55,820 bases of DNA from an uncultured Lachnospiraceae bacterium (GTDB taxonomy: Bacteria > Bacillota > Clostridia > Lachnospirales > Lachnospiraceae), in contig CATLCV010000010.1 of NCBI GenBank assembly GCA_949893755.1, forward strand, positions 1-55,820. The letters are read 5' to 3'. Numbering within the stretch: position 1 is the stretch's first letter; every line of letters begins with the position of its first letter. This document shows, piece after piece, positions 17,425 to 25,333 of this stretch. The notes under the pieces were generated by a model. It was not told the origin of the DNA, made no database searches, and worked only from the letters and a program-made list of their open reading frames with translations. A program made the position numbers and the translations under genes.

Positions 17425-18558
17425 ATGGGGAAATATCTGAATCCGGGTAGCAAAGGATTTCGCGAAAGCCTGAATTCTGCAATATATGTAGATAACGTTA
17501 CTGATTGAAAAGACGAATGCAGTTCTGGATACAAGACAGAAGTTTTTATGCGTCAGCCGGCCGAGGCGTTTTGGAAAATCAATGGCAGCCGATATGCTGG
17601 CTGCATACTATGACCAGGAGGAGGATTCTTCCGGCCTCTTTGAAAAGCTTGCGATCAGCCAGAAGGAATCCTACAAAAAGAATCTGAACCAATATGATGT
17701 CATTAAGATTAATATGCAGGATATTTTTTCTTTTACGAAAAAGTCCTTTGTGATCCTGATTGATGAGTGGGATTGTCTTTTCCGTGAATACCAGCAGGAC
17801 AAAGATGCCCAGAAGAAGTACCTTGATTTTCTCAGGGTGTGGCTGAAAGATAAAGATTACGTGGCTCTGGCCTATATGACCGGCATCCTGCCGATCAAGA
17901 AATACGGCTCACATTCTGCTCTGAATATGTTTACAGAGTATTCGATGACAGATCCGGGAGACCTGGCAGAATATTTTGGATTTACAGAAGATGAGGTAAA
18001 GGCTCTTTGTTCAGAATATCAGATGAGCTTTGACGAAGCAAAAGCGTGGTATGATGGTTATCAGCTGGTTACACATAGGAGAAATGGGGATGTATGCAGT
18101 TCCATGTATAGTCCGAAGTCAGTGGTCGAAGCAATGCTGCGGCATCAATTTGGAACATACTGGAATCAGACGGAGACCTATGAGGCATATGTAACCAATT
18201 TGCGAAGCGAATTGATTACCTGCTTGCCCGCTATTTGCGAAGCAAATTTTGAATGCGGGCAATTCCCGTTAGAAGCTTATATTGATATGGATATGGACGG
18301 ATTAAAAGATGCGGTGATCCGGATGTTGGCAGGTGAGGAGATTCCTGTTAATACTGGGACATTCAGTAATGATATGACGACGTTTGCGGCAAAGGACGAT
18401 GTCTTGACCCTTCTGGTGTATCTGGGCTATCTTCAATTCTCCAATATAATGATGAGAATGCACTCAGCTGTACGATTAATCTGGCATTTTATTTTGCCAG
18501 AGAGTACTATACGATCATCAGGGAGCTGCCTAGTGATGGTTTCAAACAGGACACATAA
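17425..18558 (+). pseudogene. Degenerate AAA-ATPase/PD-(D/E)xK gene
   Basis: A broken relative of the intact gene at 19111-20739. It starts after GGAGG with MGKYLNPGSKGFRESLNSA, then loses frame near 17490. Frame 2 carries the P-loop segment CVSRPRRFGKSMAADML, the Walker B-like ILIDEWDC and DDVLTLLVYLGYL. About 40 residues before Walker B are missing compared with the intact copy. Near 18435 another deletion joins the LGYL segment to a later part (QYNDENALSC, IIRELPSDG) in a third frame, which stops at 18556-18558. The nuclease residues are lost. An in-frame 39-bp palindrome has also been inserted at 18224-18262. It cannot give a functional protein. Confidence 0.85.
18224..18262. repeat. Nested palindrome inserted inside the AAA pseudogene
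   Basis: Outer arms TTGCCCGC (18224-18231) and GCGGGCAA (18255-18262), inner arms ATTTGC (18233-18238) and GCAAAT (18242-18247). TTTGCGAAGC also occurs just before it at about 18199. The intact paralogue lacks this stretch, so it looks like a small palindromic insertion. Confidence 0.6.
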
Positions 18559-18640
18559 ATGTGGGCTGGCAAATAACAAAAAATTGCGAAATAGGTGGCA
18601 GCCATTTTGGACATCAGAGGGATATGGGGAGGAGAATTCA

Positions 18641-19093
18641 GTGAGCAGTCGTACAGAAAATGTAGAACTGACGGTATTATGTCTGATCCGCCGGGAGGAC
18701 CGATATTTACTGCAGGACCGGGTGAAGCGTGACTGGAGCGGATTTACGTTACCCGGCGGACATGTGGAAAAGGGCGAGTCCATCGTAGACGCTGTCATCC
18801 GGGAGATGAAAGAGGAGACGGGTCTGACGATCTTTCATCCCAGGCTGTGCGGAGTCAAGCAGTTTCCGATTGACGGCGGGCGATATATCGTATTTCTGTT
18901 CCGGGCGGATCAATTTACAGGTGAAGTCATATCCTCTGAGGAAGGCGAAATGCATTGGATCAGGGAAGAAGAGCTCTCGGATGTAAATCTAGCGGAGGGA
19001 TTTCATGAGATGCTTCGGGTCATACTCGACGACAGCCTGAATGAGTTTCAATATGTGGTGGAAGAGGATGAATGGAAAATTGTGCTAAAATAG
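18641..19093 (+). CDS. Nudix hydrolase (MutT-like)
   Basis: 150 residues. The Nudix box is complete: GGHVEKGESIVDAVIREMKE and ETGL, near residues 41-64, with the REMKEE metal-binding core. The family hydrolyses nucleoside diphosphates linked to another group; an oxidised dNTP clean-up role is common for this size. The start is GTG at 18641 after a strong GGAGGAG. The same frame is open far upstream, but that part belongs to the broken AAA gene, so the apparent 503-residue fusion is an artefact. The stop lies 17 bp before the next ATPase start. Confidence 0.88.
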   Translation: MSSRTENVELTVLCLIRREDRYLLQDRVKRDWSGFTLPGGHVEKGESIVDAVIREMKEETGLTIFHPRLCGVKQFPIDGGRYIVFLFRADQFTGEVISSEEGEMHWIREEELSDVNLAEGFHEMLRVILDDSLNEFQYVVEEDEWKIVLK

Positions 19094-19110
19094 CAGGAAG
19101 GAGAGGAACC

Positions 19111-20739
19111 ATGGGTATTTATGTGAATCCCGGGAATGTGCCGTTTCAGGAAGCGGTGAACTCACAGATTTATGTAGATAAAAGCGAGTTGATCCACTAT
19201 ACAAACAGTGTGATGCAAACGCAGCGGAAATATATCTGTGTCAGTCGGCCGCGCCGTTTTGGAAAATCAATGGCGGCGGATATGCTTTCCGCATATTACA
19301 GCAAAGGCTGTGATTCCAGGGAACTCTTTTCAAGGTTAAAGGTATCACGTGGAAATCAGGATCTGTCTGCTGGAGAGACTGAGAATGAAACAAAGCAGAT
19401 GGAGGCGTATTGGGCAAATCTGAATCAGCACAATGTGATCCGCTTTGATGTACAGAGATTTCTTTTTGATGAATCCCATGCCAAAATATTTATCAATAGA
19501 ATCCAGGATGTGGTTATTCGGGAGTTAGAGACTGAATTTGACGGATTTTTTGATCGTGAGTATGATCTATATGGACTGCCTGGTGTATTGGAGCAGATTT
19601 ATGCCCGTACCGGAAAACGGTTTGTTTTTATCATAGATGAGTGGGATTGTGTATTCCGGCTGGCAAAAGAGAATATAGAGCTTCAGAAAAGATATCTTGA
19701 TTTTTGGCGGGGGCTTTTCAAAGGCTCCGAATATGTGGAACTGGCCTACATGACCGGAATCCTTCCAATCAAGAAGTATGGAGAGCATTCCGCAATTAAC
19801 ATTTTTGACGAATATTCCGTGACCGATCCGAAGAATCTCGGCGAGTATTTTGGATTTACGAAAAAAGAGGTGTGGGAGCTGTGCAAGAATTGCGATGTGG
19901 ATTATGCTGAGATGGAAAAATGGTATGACGGATATCAGCTGGGAGAACTCCATATCTATAATCCAAAATCTGTTTCGGATGCACTGACATGGAAAAAGTT
20001 TAAAAGCTACTGGATTGGAACAGAGACATATGAAGCACTCAAGGCTTATATAGAGCGAAATTTCGATGGACTGAAGGAAACGGTTATAGAGATGCTGGGC
20101 GGTGGACGATGCAGGATTGACCCGACCACATTTCAGAATGATATGACCACATTTTATACGAAAGATGATGTTTTGACCCTTTTAGTCCATCTTGGATATT
20201 TGACCTATGATGAGCAGACAGATCAGGTGTTTATCCCGAATCAGGAGATCATACAGGAGTTCATACGTGCTGTAAAGGTTGGCGGATGGGGGAATCTTAT
20301 GGATGCGCTCAACCATTCGGAGGAGCTTTTGAAAAGTACGTGGGAGATGGATGCGGACGCAGTAGCTAAGGGAGTGGCCAATGCCCGCAAAGATATGTCT
20401 TCCATTTTACAATATAATGATGAAAATTCAATGGCTTGTGCGCTGTATGCTGCTTACTCTGCCGCACGGTCATATTATGCAAAACCCATCAGGGAACTGC
20501 CAAGCGGAAGGGGATTTGCGGATATTGTTTACTTACCCTTGCGGAATGCAGACTGCCCGGCATTGCTGATCGAACTGAAATGGAACAAGTCTGCTCAGGG
20601 GGCAATCAGACAGATCAAGAAAAAAGAATATGCCGACTGGCTTATAAGCTATACAGGGGATATTCTTCTTGTGGCAGTGAATTATGACAAAAAGAAAGAT
20701 GTTCATGAATGTATCATTGAGAAATATACAAAAGAGTGA
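19111..20739 (+). CDS. AAA-ATPase-like protein with C-terminal PD-(D/E)xK nuclease domain
   Basis: 542 residues of the AAA-ATPase_like plus PDDEXK_9 architecture that is common and multi-copy in gut Firmicutes and Bacteroidetes. The P-loop variant SRPRRFGKS lies near residues 45-53, Walker B FIIDEWD near 174-180, the conserved YMTGILPIKKYG near 215-226, and the nuclease core GFADIVYLP then LLIELKW near 468-491. The biological role is unknown; links to mobile elements or defence have been suggested for the family. The ATG follows GGAAGGAGAGG. A broken paralogue lies upstream, and an intrinsic terminator follows the stop. Confidence 0.9.
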   Translation: MGIYVNPGNVPFQEAVNSQIYVDKSELIHYTNSVMQTQRKYICVSRPRRFGKSMAADMLSAYYSKGCDSRELFSRLKVSRGNQDLSAGETENETKQMEAYWANLNQHNVIRFDVQRFLFDESHAKIFINRIQDVVIRELETEFDGFFDREYDLYGLPGVLEQIYARTGKRFVFIIDEWDCVFRLAKENIELQKRYLDFWRGLFKGSEYVELAYMTGILPIKKYGEHSAINIFDEYSVTDPKNLGEYFGFTKKEVWELCKNCDVDYAEMEKWYDGYQLGELHIYNPKSVSDALTWKKFKSYWIGTETYEALKAYIERNFDGLKETVIEMLGGGRCRIDPTTFQNDMTTFYTKDDVLTLLVHLGYLTYDEQTDQVFIPNQEIIQEFIRAVKVGGWGNLMDALNHSEELLKSTWEMDADAVAKGVANARKDMSSILQYNDENSMACALYAAYSAARSYYAKPIRELPSGRGFADIVYLPLRNADCPALLIELKWNKSAQGAIRQIKKKEYADWLISYTGDILLVAVNYDKKKDVHECIIEKYTKE

Positions 20740-20760
20740 ACAGCCAGACAAAGTAAAAAC

Positions 20761-20791
20761 AGGGGCTTGCCGGAAAAAGCCCCTATTTTTT
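20761..20791 (+). terminator. Intrinsic terminator after the AAA-ATPase gene
   Basis: AGGGGCTT (20761-20768) pairs with AAGCCCCT (20777-20784), followed by ATTTTTT. The loop GCCGGAAA resembles that of the terminator at 36505. Confidence 0.9.
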
Positions 20792-20806
20792 ACGCACGAA
20801 AAAAGG

Positions 20807-21877
20807 TTATTTTACGGAAATGCTGTCCGATGCGATCGGGAGTGTCACCATAAAACTGCTTCCCTGCAAGGGCTGGCTTTTTACCGTAATGGTTCCGTGA
20901 TGCAGCTCCACGATCTTTTTTACAAGGGCGAGACCAAGTCCGTTTCCCTCGGAAGAATGTGAGGAATCCCCCTGATAAAATTTATCAAAGATGAAATGCT
21001 GTGTTTTGCCGTCCATGCCGAACCCATGGTCCGTGACCGCGGCGGTAAAGGAACTGCCGTGTATGCTCATCGACAGATCGATCTTACTTTTGGACGGTGA
21101 AAATTTTACGGCATTGTCGATCAGGTTTGTCCAGACCTGCTTCAGCAGGGCTTTGCTGCCGGTCATTTCAAGCTCCTGCAGGGCAAAGTCGAATGAGATC
21201 TCTTTTTCCGTCCATTTGCTTTCCAGCAATACGACACACTCGCGAATCTGTTCCCCTACATTAAATTTTTCAGGATCGGGTAAAAGCGTCATACTTTCTA
21301 CCTTAGACAGATTCAGCACATTGGAAGAAAGCTCGGTCAGCCGTTTGGCTTCTTCGATGATGATATCCAGATATTCCGTCTGCTCCTCTGCAGTCAGATC
21401 CCCCTTTTTTAATAATCTGGCAAATCCAAGGATCGAAACCATGGGGGTCTTAAACTCATGTGAGAAATTATTGATAAAATCAGAGCGCAGCATTTCGATT
21501 CCTGCAAGCTCTTCCGTCATCTGATTAAAGCAGCGGGACAATTCCCGAAATTCCTTCGGATGCTCCAGGTATATTTTGGTCTGAAAATTCCCTTCGGATA
21601 CAGAATGGATGGCCTCCATAAATTTACGGAGCGGCCGCAGCGGAACATGTCCGATACACAAGGTGAGGACAGTTCCGATCAGGATACTGATCATACCGGC
21701 ACGGAGCAGAAACGGAAGCAGGGACCTTCCGGGCACAGGCGGCCTGTCCATGATCCCATGCTCTAATAAAAACAGGATGACGGTATTGCTGATAAACATC
21801 GTTAAAGTGAGAAGTATGAAAATAATGCCGGTACTGAGCAATACAATATTTGTAGGAAATCCGCTTCTTTTTTTCAT
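20807..21877 (-). CDS. Sensor histidine kinase (VanS/OmpR-partner type)
   Basis: 356 residues. Two membrane helices (about 11-37 and 54-76) flank only a short outer loop, suggesting membrane-stress or intramembrane sensing. A HAMP region follows, then the phosphorylated His140 in NNFSHEFKTP, N box NLIDNAVKF, G1 DHGFGM and G2 GNGLGLALVKKI. The start ATG overlaps the response-regulator stop by 4 bp, so the two are translationally coupled. No resistance or transport gene is next to the pair, so its target is not evident. Confidence 0.93.
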   Translation of the reverse strand: MKKRSGFPTNIVLLSTGIIFILLTLTMFISNTVILFLLEHGIMDRPPVPGRSLLPFLLRAGMISILIGTVLTLCIGHVPLRPLRKFMEAIHSVSEGNFQTKIYLEHPKEFRELSRCFNQMTEELAGIEMLRSDFINNFSHEFKTPMVSILGFARLLKKGDLTAEEQTEYLDIIIEEAKRLTELSSNVLNLSKVESMTLLPDPEKFNVGEQIRECVVLLESKWTEKEISFDFALQELEMTGSKALLKQVWTNLIDNAVKFSPSKSKIDLSMSIHGSSFTAAVTDHGFGMDGKTQHFIFDKFYQGDSSHSSEGNGLGLALVKKIVELHHGTITVKSQPLQGSSFMVTLPIASDSISVK

Positions 21878-22557
21878 GGTGTATCCTCCGTGATCTGCGC
21901 CTTATATCCAAGCCCCCGGATCGTGATGATCGAAAAATCCGGACAGCCTTCAAAACGATTTCTCAGACGGTTGATATGCACGCTGACCGTCGCGTCCGAG
22001 GAATCCGTGGAGGGCCCCCAGATATCCTCCATTAACTGGATGCGCGTAAAAATCTGGTTCGGGTAGGACAAGAGCTTGTACAGCAGGTAAAATTCCTTCT
22101 GAGGAAGGAACTGCTCGCCGGAACCGGATCTTACAGACAGGGTATCATAATTCAGAGTCGTATTTCCTACGGTAAGCCTGCGCTCCGACACGATCTTAGA
22201 GCGCCTGAGAAGCGCCTTGATCCGCAGAAGAAATTCTTCTTCATCGACAGGCTTTGTCATATAATCGTCCGTTCCGGACCGGAATCCCTGCTTGATATCC
22301 TCGGGGAGCTGTCTGGCGGACAGCATCAGGATGGGAATGTCATTGCCGCATTCCCGGAGCAATTTTGCAAAAGCATATCCATCCATGCCGGGCAGCATAA
22401 TGTCCAGTACGATCAGATCGATGCTTTGCTTCTCCATGATATTGAGCGCTTCTTTGGAGGAATCAGCGCCAAAGGTTTTATAGCCGGCAGAAGAGAGAAC
22501 CGCAGACAAAAATCTCCGGATATTTTTGTCGTCGTCTACGATCAACAGCTGAAACAT
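21874..22557 (-). CDS. OmpR-family response regulator
   Basis: 227 residues. The receiver domain has the acidic pocket DDD at residues 8-10, the phosphoacceptor Asp52 in VLDIMLPGMDG and Lys101 in TKPVDEEE. The C-terminal winged helix ends in the usual SVHINRLRNRFE and IRGLGYK motifs. It is the first gene of the two-gene operon with the histidine kinase. An extended -10 promoter lies about 75 bp upstream, with an ACATGAAA/TTTCATATGT dyad nearby that could be its binding site. Confidence 0.94.
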   Translation of the reverse strand: MFQLLIVDDDKNIRRFLSAVLSSAGYKTFGADSSKEALNIMEKQSIDLIVLDIMLPGMDGYAFAKLLRECGNDIPILMLSARQLPEDIKQGFRSGTDDYMTKPVDEEEFLLRIKALLRRSKIVSERRLTVGNTTLNYDTLSVRSGSGEQFLPQKEFYLLYKLLSYPNQIFTRIQLMEDIWGPSTDSSDATVSVHINRLRNRFEGCPDFSIITIRGLGYKAQITEDTP

Positions 22558-22632
22558 GAAAATACCTCCCCGAATCCTTGCGTACTCCTGGAAATTCTTT
22601 GTATTCGAATTTATGAGAGTACTCCTCGTTCC

Positions 22633-22641
22633 ATTATAGCA
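22633..22641 (-). promoter_or_regulatory. Extended -10 promoter of the two-component operon
   Basis: On the minus strand the bases read TGCTATAAT, an extended -10 element; no good -35 is seen. An imperfect dyad (ACATGAAA ... TTTCATATGT) at 22658-22683 lies just upstream. Confidence 0.6.
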
Positions 22642-22756
22642 TGAAAACCAAAACGGAACATGAAAAAATGCTGTTTCATATGTAAATTAACAGTTTTTTC
22701 ACATTCTGCACCGCTTAGTTTAAGTTGAGTTTATCTTCCTGCCTTACGATATTTCA

Positions 22757-22843
22757 AGGGCGCCCGTTATGGCCATTCGGCCGTTTCATAAGGTATACCC
22801 AGGGGCATCCCATTATGGCCATACGGCCGTTTCATAAGGTATA
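22757..22843 (+). repeat. Two 46-bp tandem repeats with internal dyad
   Basis: TTATGGCCATNCGGCCGTTT plus CATAAGGTATA occurs twice with a 46-bp offset (ends 22797 and 22843). Each unit is itself symmetric (TTATG...CATAA around GGCC...GGCC). A diverged third copy lies inverted at 24069-24102. The pair sits immediately upstream of a 63-codon gene and could be an operator or a dispersed repeat. Confidence 0.75.
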
Positions 22844-22865
22844 TATAGTAAGGGAGTTAAGATAT

Positions 22866-23057
22866 ATGGAAAATTATGAATTGACGAGTCCTTCATCAGG
22901 GATCAGGAAGACAAAATTTACTTGCTTGAAAGACCAGCAGCGTTCCCTTAACATGCAGATCCGTCTGGCAATGCAGCTGCATGACAGAACAGTTCAGGAT
23001 GAGTTGGAGAGGAAGCTGAAGGAGGTTACGGATCAGCTTGAGCATATCCTTTATTGA
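22866..23057 (+). CDS. Small helical protein, 63 residues
   Basis: I do not recognise a family. The sequence is charged with a heptad-rich helix in the second half (MQIRLAMQLHDRTVQDELER), ending in KEVTDQLEHILY. The ATG follows AAGGGAG at good spacing, and the gene lies just after the 46-bp tandem repeats, which may regulate it. It converges with the TfoX-like gene, 20 bp between stops. It might be a small coiled-coil regulator, but only the shape supports that. Confidence 0.55.
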   Translation: MENYELTSPSSGIRKTKFTCLKDQQRSLNMQIRLAMQLHDRTVQDELERKLKEVTDQLEHILY

Positions 23058-23077
23058 AAGTGCGGCAGGCAGATCCG

Positions 23078-23341
23078 TTATGATGTATTTTTCAAAAAAT
23101 CACTGAATTCCTTCAATTCCTTTTTCTTCTCCTCCGAGAGCTGATTGAATTCCATATTTTGAATTGCACCCTCCAACGCATACAGGTGTACCAGGCAGAC
23201 CTGGGGATAAGCCTCTTTCAGTTTTATAAAGGCCTGTCTGGAGCCGGTTTCTGCAAGCTTTTCGGAGGAATCAATGCCGACAGATGTCAGCTTTTTTGCC
23301 ATTTCTTTTCCGATATTTTTCATAGACATTAATTCAGACAT
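23078..23341 (-). CDS. TfoX C-terminal-domain protein
   Basis: 87 residues matching the stand-alone TfoX C-terminal (helix-hairpin-helix-like) domain: MKNIGKEMAKKLTSVGI, then SRQAFIKLKE and LYALEGAIQ. In proteobacterial TfoX/Sxy this half is linked to competence control; in Firmicutes short copies are common and their function is unclear. The ATG at 23341 overlaps the upstream MerR stop by 8 bp, so the two are co-translated. The usual N-terminal TfoX domain is absent. Confidence 0.82.
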   Translation of the reverse strand: MSELMSMKNIGKEMAKKLTSVGIDSSEKLAETGSRQAFIKLKEAYPQVCLVHLYALEGAIQNMEFNQLSEEKKKELKEFSDFLKNTS

Positions 23342-23756
23342 ATTTTTTCTCCTTATTGGTCCAGTTTCCGGGATTCGTATCATCCGGCACCAGCCCCGCC
23401 AGAATATCTTCATAATGCTTTACTTTACGGTCCATAAATTCTGCGGTTGCTTTCGCCTCCTCCGCTTTTTTGTGAGCCTGCCCGCACTGACGGAGGATGA
23501 TCTGGTATCTTGCGCGCAGATTTTCCTCCGACTCCTCCAGACTGCATAACCGGCAGTATTCTTTGATGTCTTTGAGAGGAGTGCCACAGCTTTTCAGATA
23601 AGTGATCCCCTGCATCCAGCTGACCGATTCGTCATCAAATACACGGCGGTTCTGTTCATCCCTCCGGCAGGGCAGCAGGTTGATATCCGTATAATAGCGT
23701 ACGGTGTGTTCTGTAGTGCCAAACATTTCCGCAAACTGTTTCATGGTGTAGTTCAT
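23334..23756 (-). CDS. MerR-family regulator (AdhR/NmlR-like)
   Basis: 140 residues. The helix-turn-helix is YTMKQFAEMFGTTEHTVRYYTD, followed by the wing (RRVFDDES), LKSCGTPLKDIKEYC and a long dimerisation helix. The start at 23756 follows GGGAGAAG. Upstream on the other strand is a promoter with the 19-bp spacer and central dyad typical of MerR targets. The same promoter block recurs 1.4 kb away in front of an aldo/keto reductase gene, the kind of target controlled by AdhR/NmlR-type MerR proteins responding to aldehydes. It was probably the divergent neighbour of that gene before an insertion. Confidence 0.9.
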   Translation of the reverse strand: MNYTMKQFAEMFGTTEHTVRYYTDINLLPCRRDEQNRRVFDDESVSWMQGITYLKSCGTPLKDIKEYCRLCSLEESEENLRARYQIILRQCGQAHKKAEEAKATAEFMDRKVKHYEDILAGLVPDDTNPGNWTNKEKKYV

Positions 23757-23797
23757 AAAAATCTTCTCCCGGTGCAATTTATTCTGCAAACTTGAAA

Positions 23798-23880
23798 AAA
23801 GGTATTGACTTTGAGTTACACGAAGCTGATATACTCATTATAATGCGAAGAAATGCTTCGCACAAGATTTATTTTCAGGT
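23798..23880 (+). promoter_or_regulatory. MerR-type promoter block, copy 1
   Basis: TTGACT (23805-23810), a 19-bp spacer and TATACT (23830-23835), with the near-dyad CTTTGAGTTACACGAAG in the spacer, then a GCGAAG/CTTCGC hairpin. The 83 bp are about 80/83 identical to 25217-25299. Here the block points into a foldback element and towards the 3' end of the oppositely oriented Abi gene. Confidence 0.8.
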
Positions 23881-23894
23881 TCTGAACGGCAGTA

Positions 23895-24054
23895 AGGAGT
23901 TGTAGAAAAATAACTGACACATCTTGGCTTGTCTATTGCTCCGACTGCACAGACCAAAAAGCCTCGACGATGCCCGCATCGCCTGCGTTTTTTGACCTGC
24001 ACATCCGAAGCAATATCCTGCGCAATCTGTATCAGTTATTTTCCTACAACTCCT
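23895..24054. mobile_element. 160-bp foldback (MITE-like) element
   Basis: Terminal arms 23895-23921 and 24028-24054 are inverted repeats of 27 bp with two mismatches (AGGAGTTGTAGAAAAATAAC...). The imperfect pairing continues inwards (ATTGCTCCGA with TCCGAAGCAAT; GACCAAAAAG with a TTTTTTGACC arm; GATGCCCGCATC at the centre). No coding capacity. It resembles a non-autonomous palindromic element. Confidence 0.75.
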
Positions 24055-24068
24055 AAATATCAATTGTA

Positions 24069-24102
24069 ACCCAATGGCCACAATGGGAAGCCCTTGGGTA
24101 TA
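24069..24102 (-). repeat. Inverted third copy of the 46-bp repeat
   Basis: The reverse complement reads TATACCCAAGGGCTTCCCAT and TGTGGCCATTGG, close to TATACCCAGGGGCATCCCAT and TATGGCCATACGG in 22793-22826. It overlaps the end of the T-tract of the Abi gene terminator. Confidence 0.55.
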
Positions 24103-24130
24103 AAAAAGAAGAACCCGACGCATCGAGTTC
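24102..24130 (-). terminator. Intrinsic terminator of the Abi gene
   Basis: On the minus strand, GAACTCGA pairs with TCGGGTTC (24111-24130, one G-U) around a TGCG loop, followed by TTCTTTTTT. It lies 80 bp after the Abi stop. Confidence 0.85.
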
Positions 24131-24209
24131 CCCTAAAGTGTTGTCCGAAGACGACCACCGCAATTCATACATATAATATACCACAGTCCATAAAGATATG
24201 CAAGAAATT

Positions 24210-25181
24210 TTAAGAATGACTGATAAAATTTTGAAGTTGCAGGAGATGGGCTCTTTGCTGTGTCCCAAGAATTTGATTACATACATTATTGGGAATCTGT
24301 GTTCTTAAATTATCAGTACAAGATATAAAAGAAGTAATGAACTGTTTACAGGAAGTTTTTGTTTCACCCATTTTCCGCAGTATGTATGCAATGAGAATGA
24401 TATATGCATCAATGTATTTGAATTCAATGTTCGTGATGTTTGTTTCATGTTCTAATAAGGTAATAAGTCTTCTATTGATGGTACTGGTTTGAAAACGTGT
24501 ATCAAAAATAGTGTTATTGTGCGCTACTGCATTTCGTAAATCCTTAAGAGCATAAATGATATATTCGGTCAGTTTTCCGTCAGCGTCCAGATTACTTGGC
24601 AGGCTTAAAATAGACGAAGTGTGAAGCTTGACTGACAAATTTGAACATGAGAAAAAAGTACCAAATTCCCCCAATGTTAATGACTCAAATATAGCCCAGA
24701 TAGGAATGGGCTGATCATTGTCAAAAAAATGATTTACAGTATGTTTATGATTAGAGTAATCACGTATGAGAGCATTATTGATTTTGCTTTTCAGGGTCAT
24801 GCGCTTAGTGTACTGTTTGTGGTAACGGTCACTGCCGGGCGCATATGAGCGATAATCTGTTATGGATTTATTAAAAATAGTATCCAGGTTTTCAGATTTG
24901 CTGTCTGCCAAAACAGATTCAATCACATAACTTTTTAATGCGTTTTCAATAAACATTACTTTTGGATAGAAAAGTGTTTTCAATTGCATATCGAATTTGT
25001 TTAAGGCAATTACTTCATCCAGAGATGAGAAATGAATCCGATGGCTGGGGCTTCGAACGAAACGGTATCCTTTATATCCATGATAATATCCTATGTTCCT
25101 GAGCGCTTGAGTCTGATTGCTTTTTACAGCAACAGAATGGCGTGAGCGTAGATATTTCATTAACTGATATATTGTGAGCAT
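24210..25181 (-). CDS. Abi_2-family abortive infection protein (HEPN)
   Basis: 323 residues. The N-terminus has the Abi_2 (AbiD/AbiF) pattern: YQLMKYLRSRHSVAV then LRNIGYYHGYKGYRF near residues 28-42. The middle has the KNKF-like FDMQLKTLFYPKVMFIENALK. Near residues 216-221 is RNAVAH, the RX4H motif of HEPN ribonucleases, which in this family is thought to cleave RNA after phage infection. The start at 25181 follows AAGGGGAAA. The gene is more AT-rich than its neighbours and lies between two copies of an 83-bp promoter block, both signs of acquisition. No partner gene is adjacent, so it probably acts alone. Confidence 0.85.
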   Translation of the reverse strand: MLTIYQLMKYLRSRHSVAVKSNQTQALRNIGYYHGYKGYRFVRSPSHRIHFSSLDEVIALNKFDMQLKTLFYPKVMFIENALKSYVIESVLADSKSENLDTIFNKSITDYRSYAPGSDRYHKQYTKRMTLKSKINNALIRDYSNHKHTVNHFFDNDQPIPIWAIFESLTLGEFGTFFSCSNLSVKLHTSSILSLPSNLDADGKLTEYIIYALKDLRNAVAHNNTIFDTRFQTSTINRRLITLLEHETNITNIEFKYIDAYIILIAYILRKMGETKTSCKQFITSFISCTDNLRTQIPNNVCNQILGTQQRAHLLQLQNFISHS

Positions 25182-25216
25182 ATGATTTCCCCTTTGCATA
25201 GATAGATTTTTTTCTA

Positions 25217-25299
25217 AAAGGTATTGACTTCGAGTTACACGAAGCTGATATACTCATTATAATGCGAAGAAATGCTTCGCGCAATATTTATTTTCAGGT
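25217..25299 (+). promoter_or_regulatory. MerR-type promoter block, copy 2 (aldo/keto reductase)
   Basis: TTGACT (25224-25229), 19-bp spacer, TATACT (25249-25254). The spacer holds the dyad CTTCG-AGTTACA-CGAAG, fitting AdhR/NmlR-type MerR operators. A GCGAAG/CTTCGC hairpin (25264-25280) lies in the leader. It drives the reductase gene at 25334. Confidence 0.85.
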
Positions 25300-25333
25300 A
25301 AAATATCAATCACAAGAAATGGAGAGATCAGAC

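Noticed and set aside
17582..19093. A single 503-residue open frame that seems to fuse an ATPase part to a Nudix hydrolase
   Set aside because: The first part lacks its start and its end compared with the intact paralogue, and a strong GGAGGAG precedes a GTG at 18641 that begins a complete Nudix protein. It is read-through of a pseudogene.
22757..22843. Possible CRISPR or integron attachment sites
   Set aside because: Two tandem units only, no spacers, no integrase or cas gene near.
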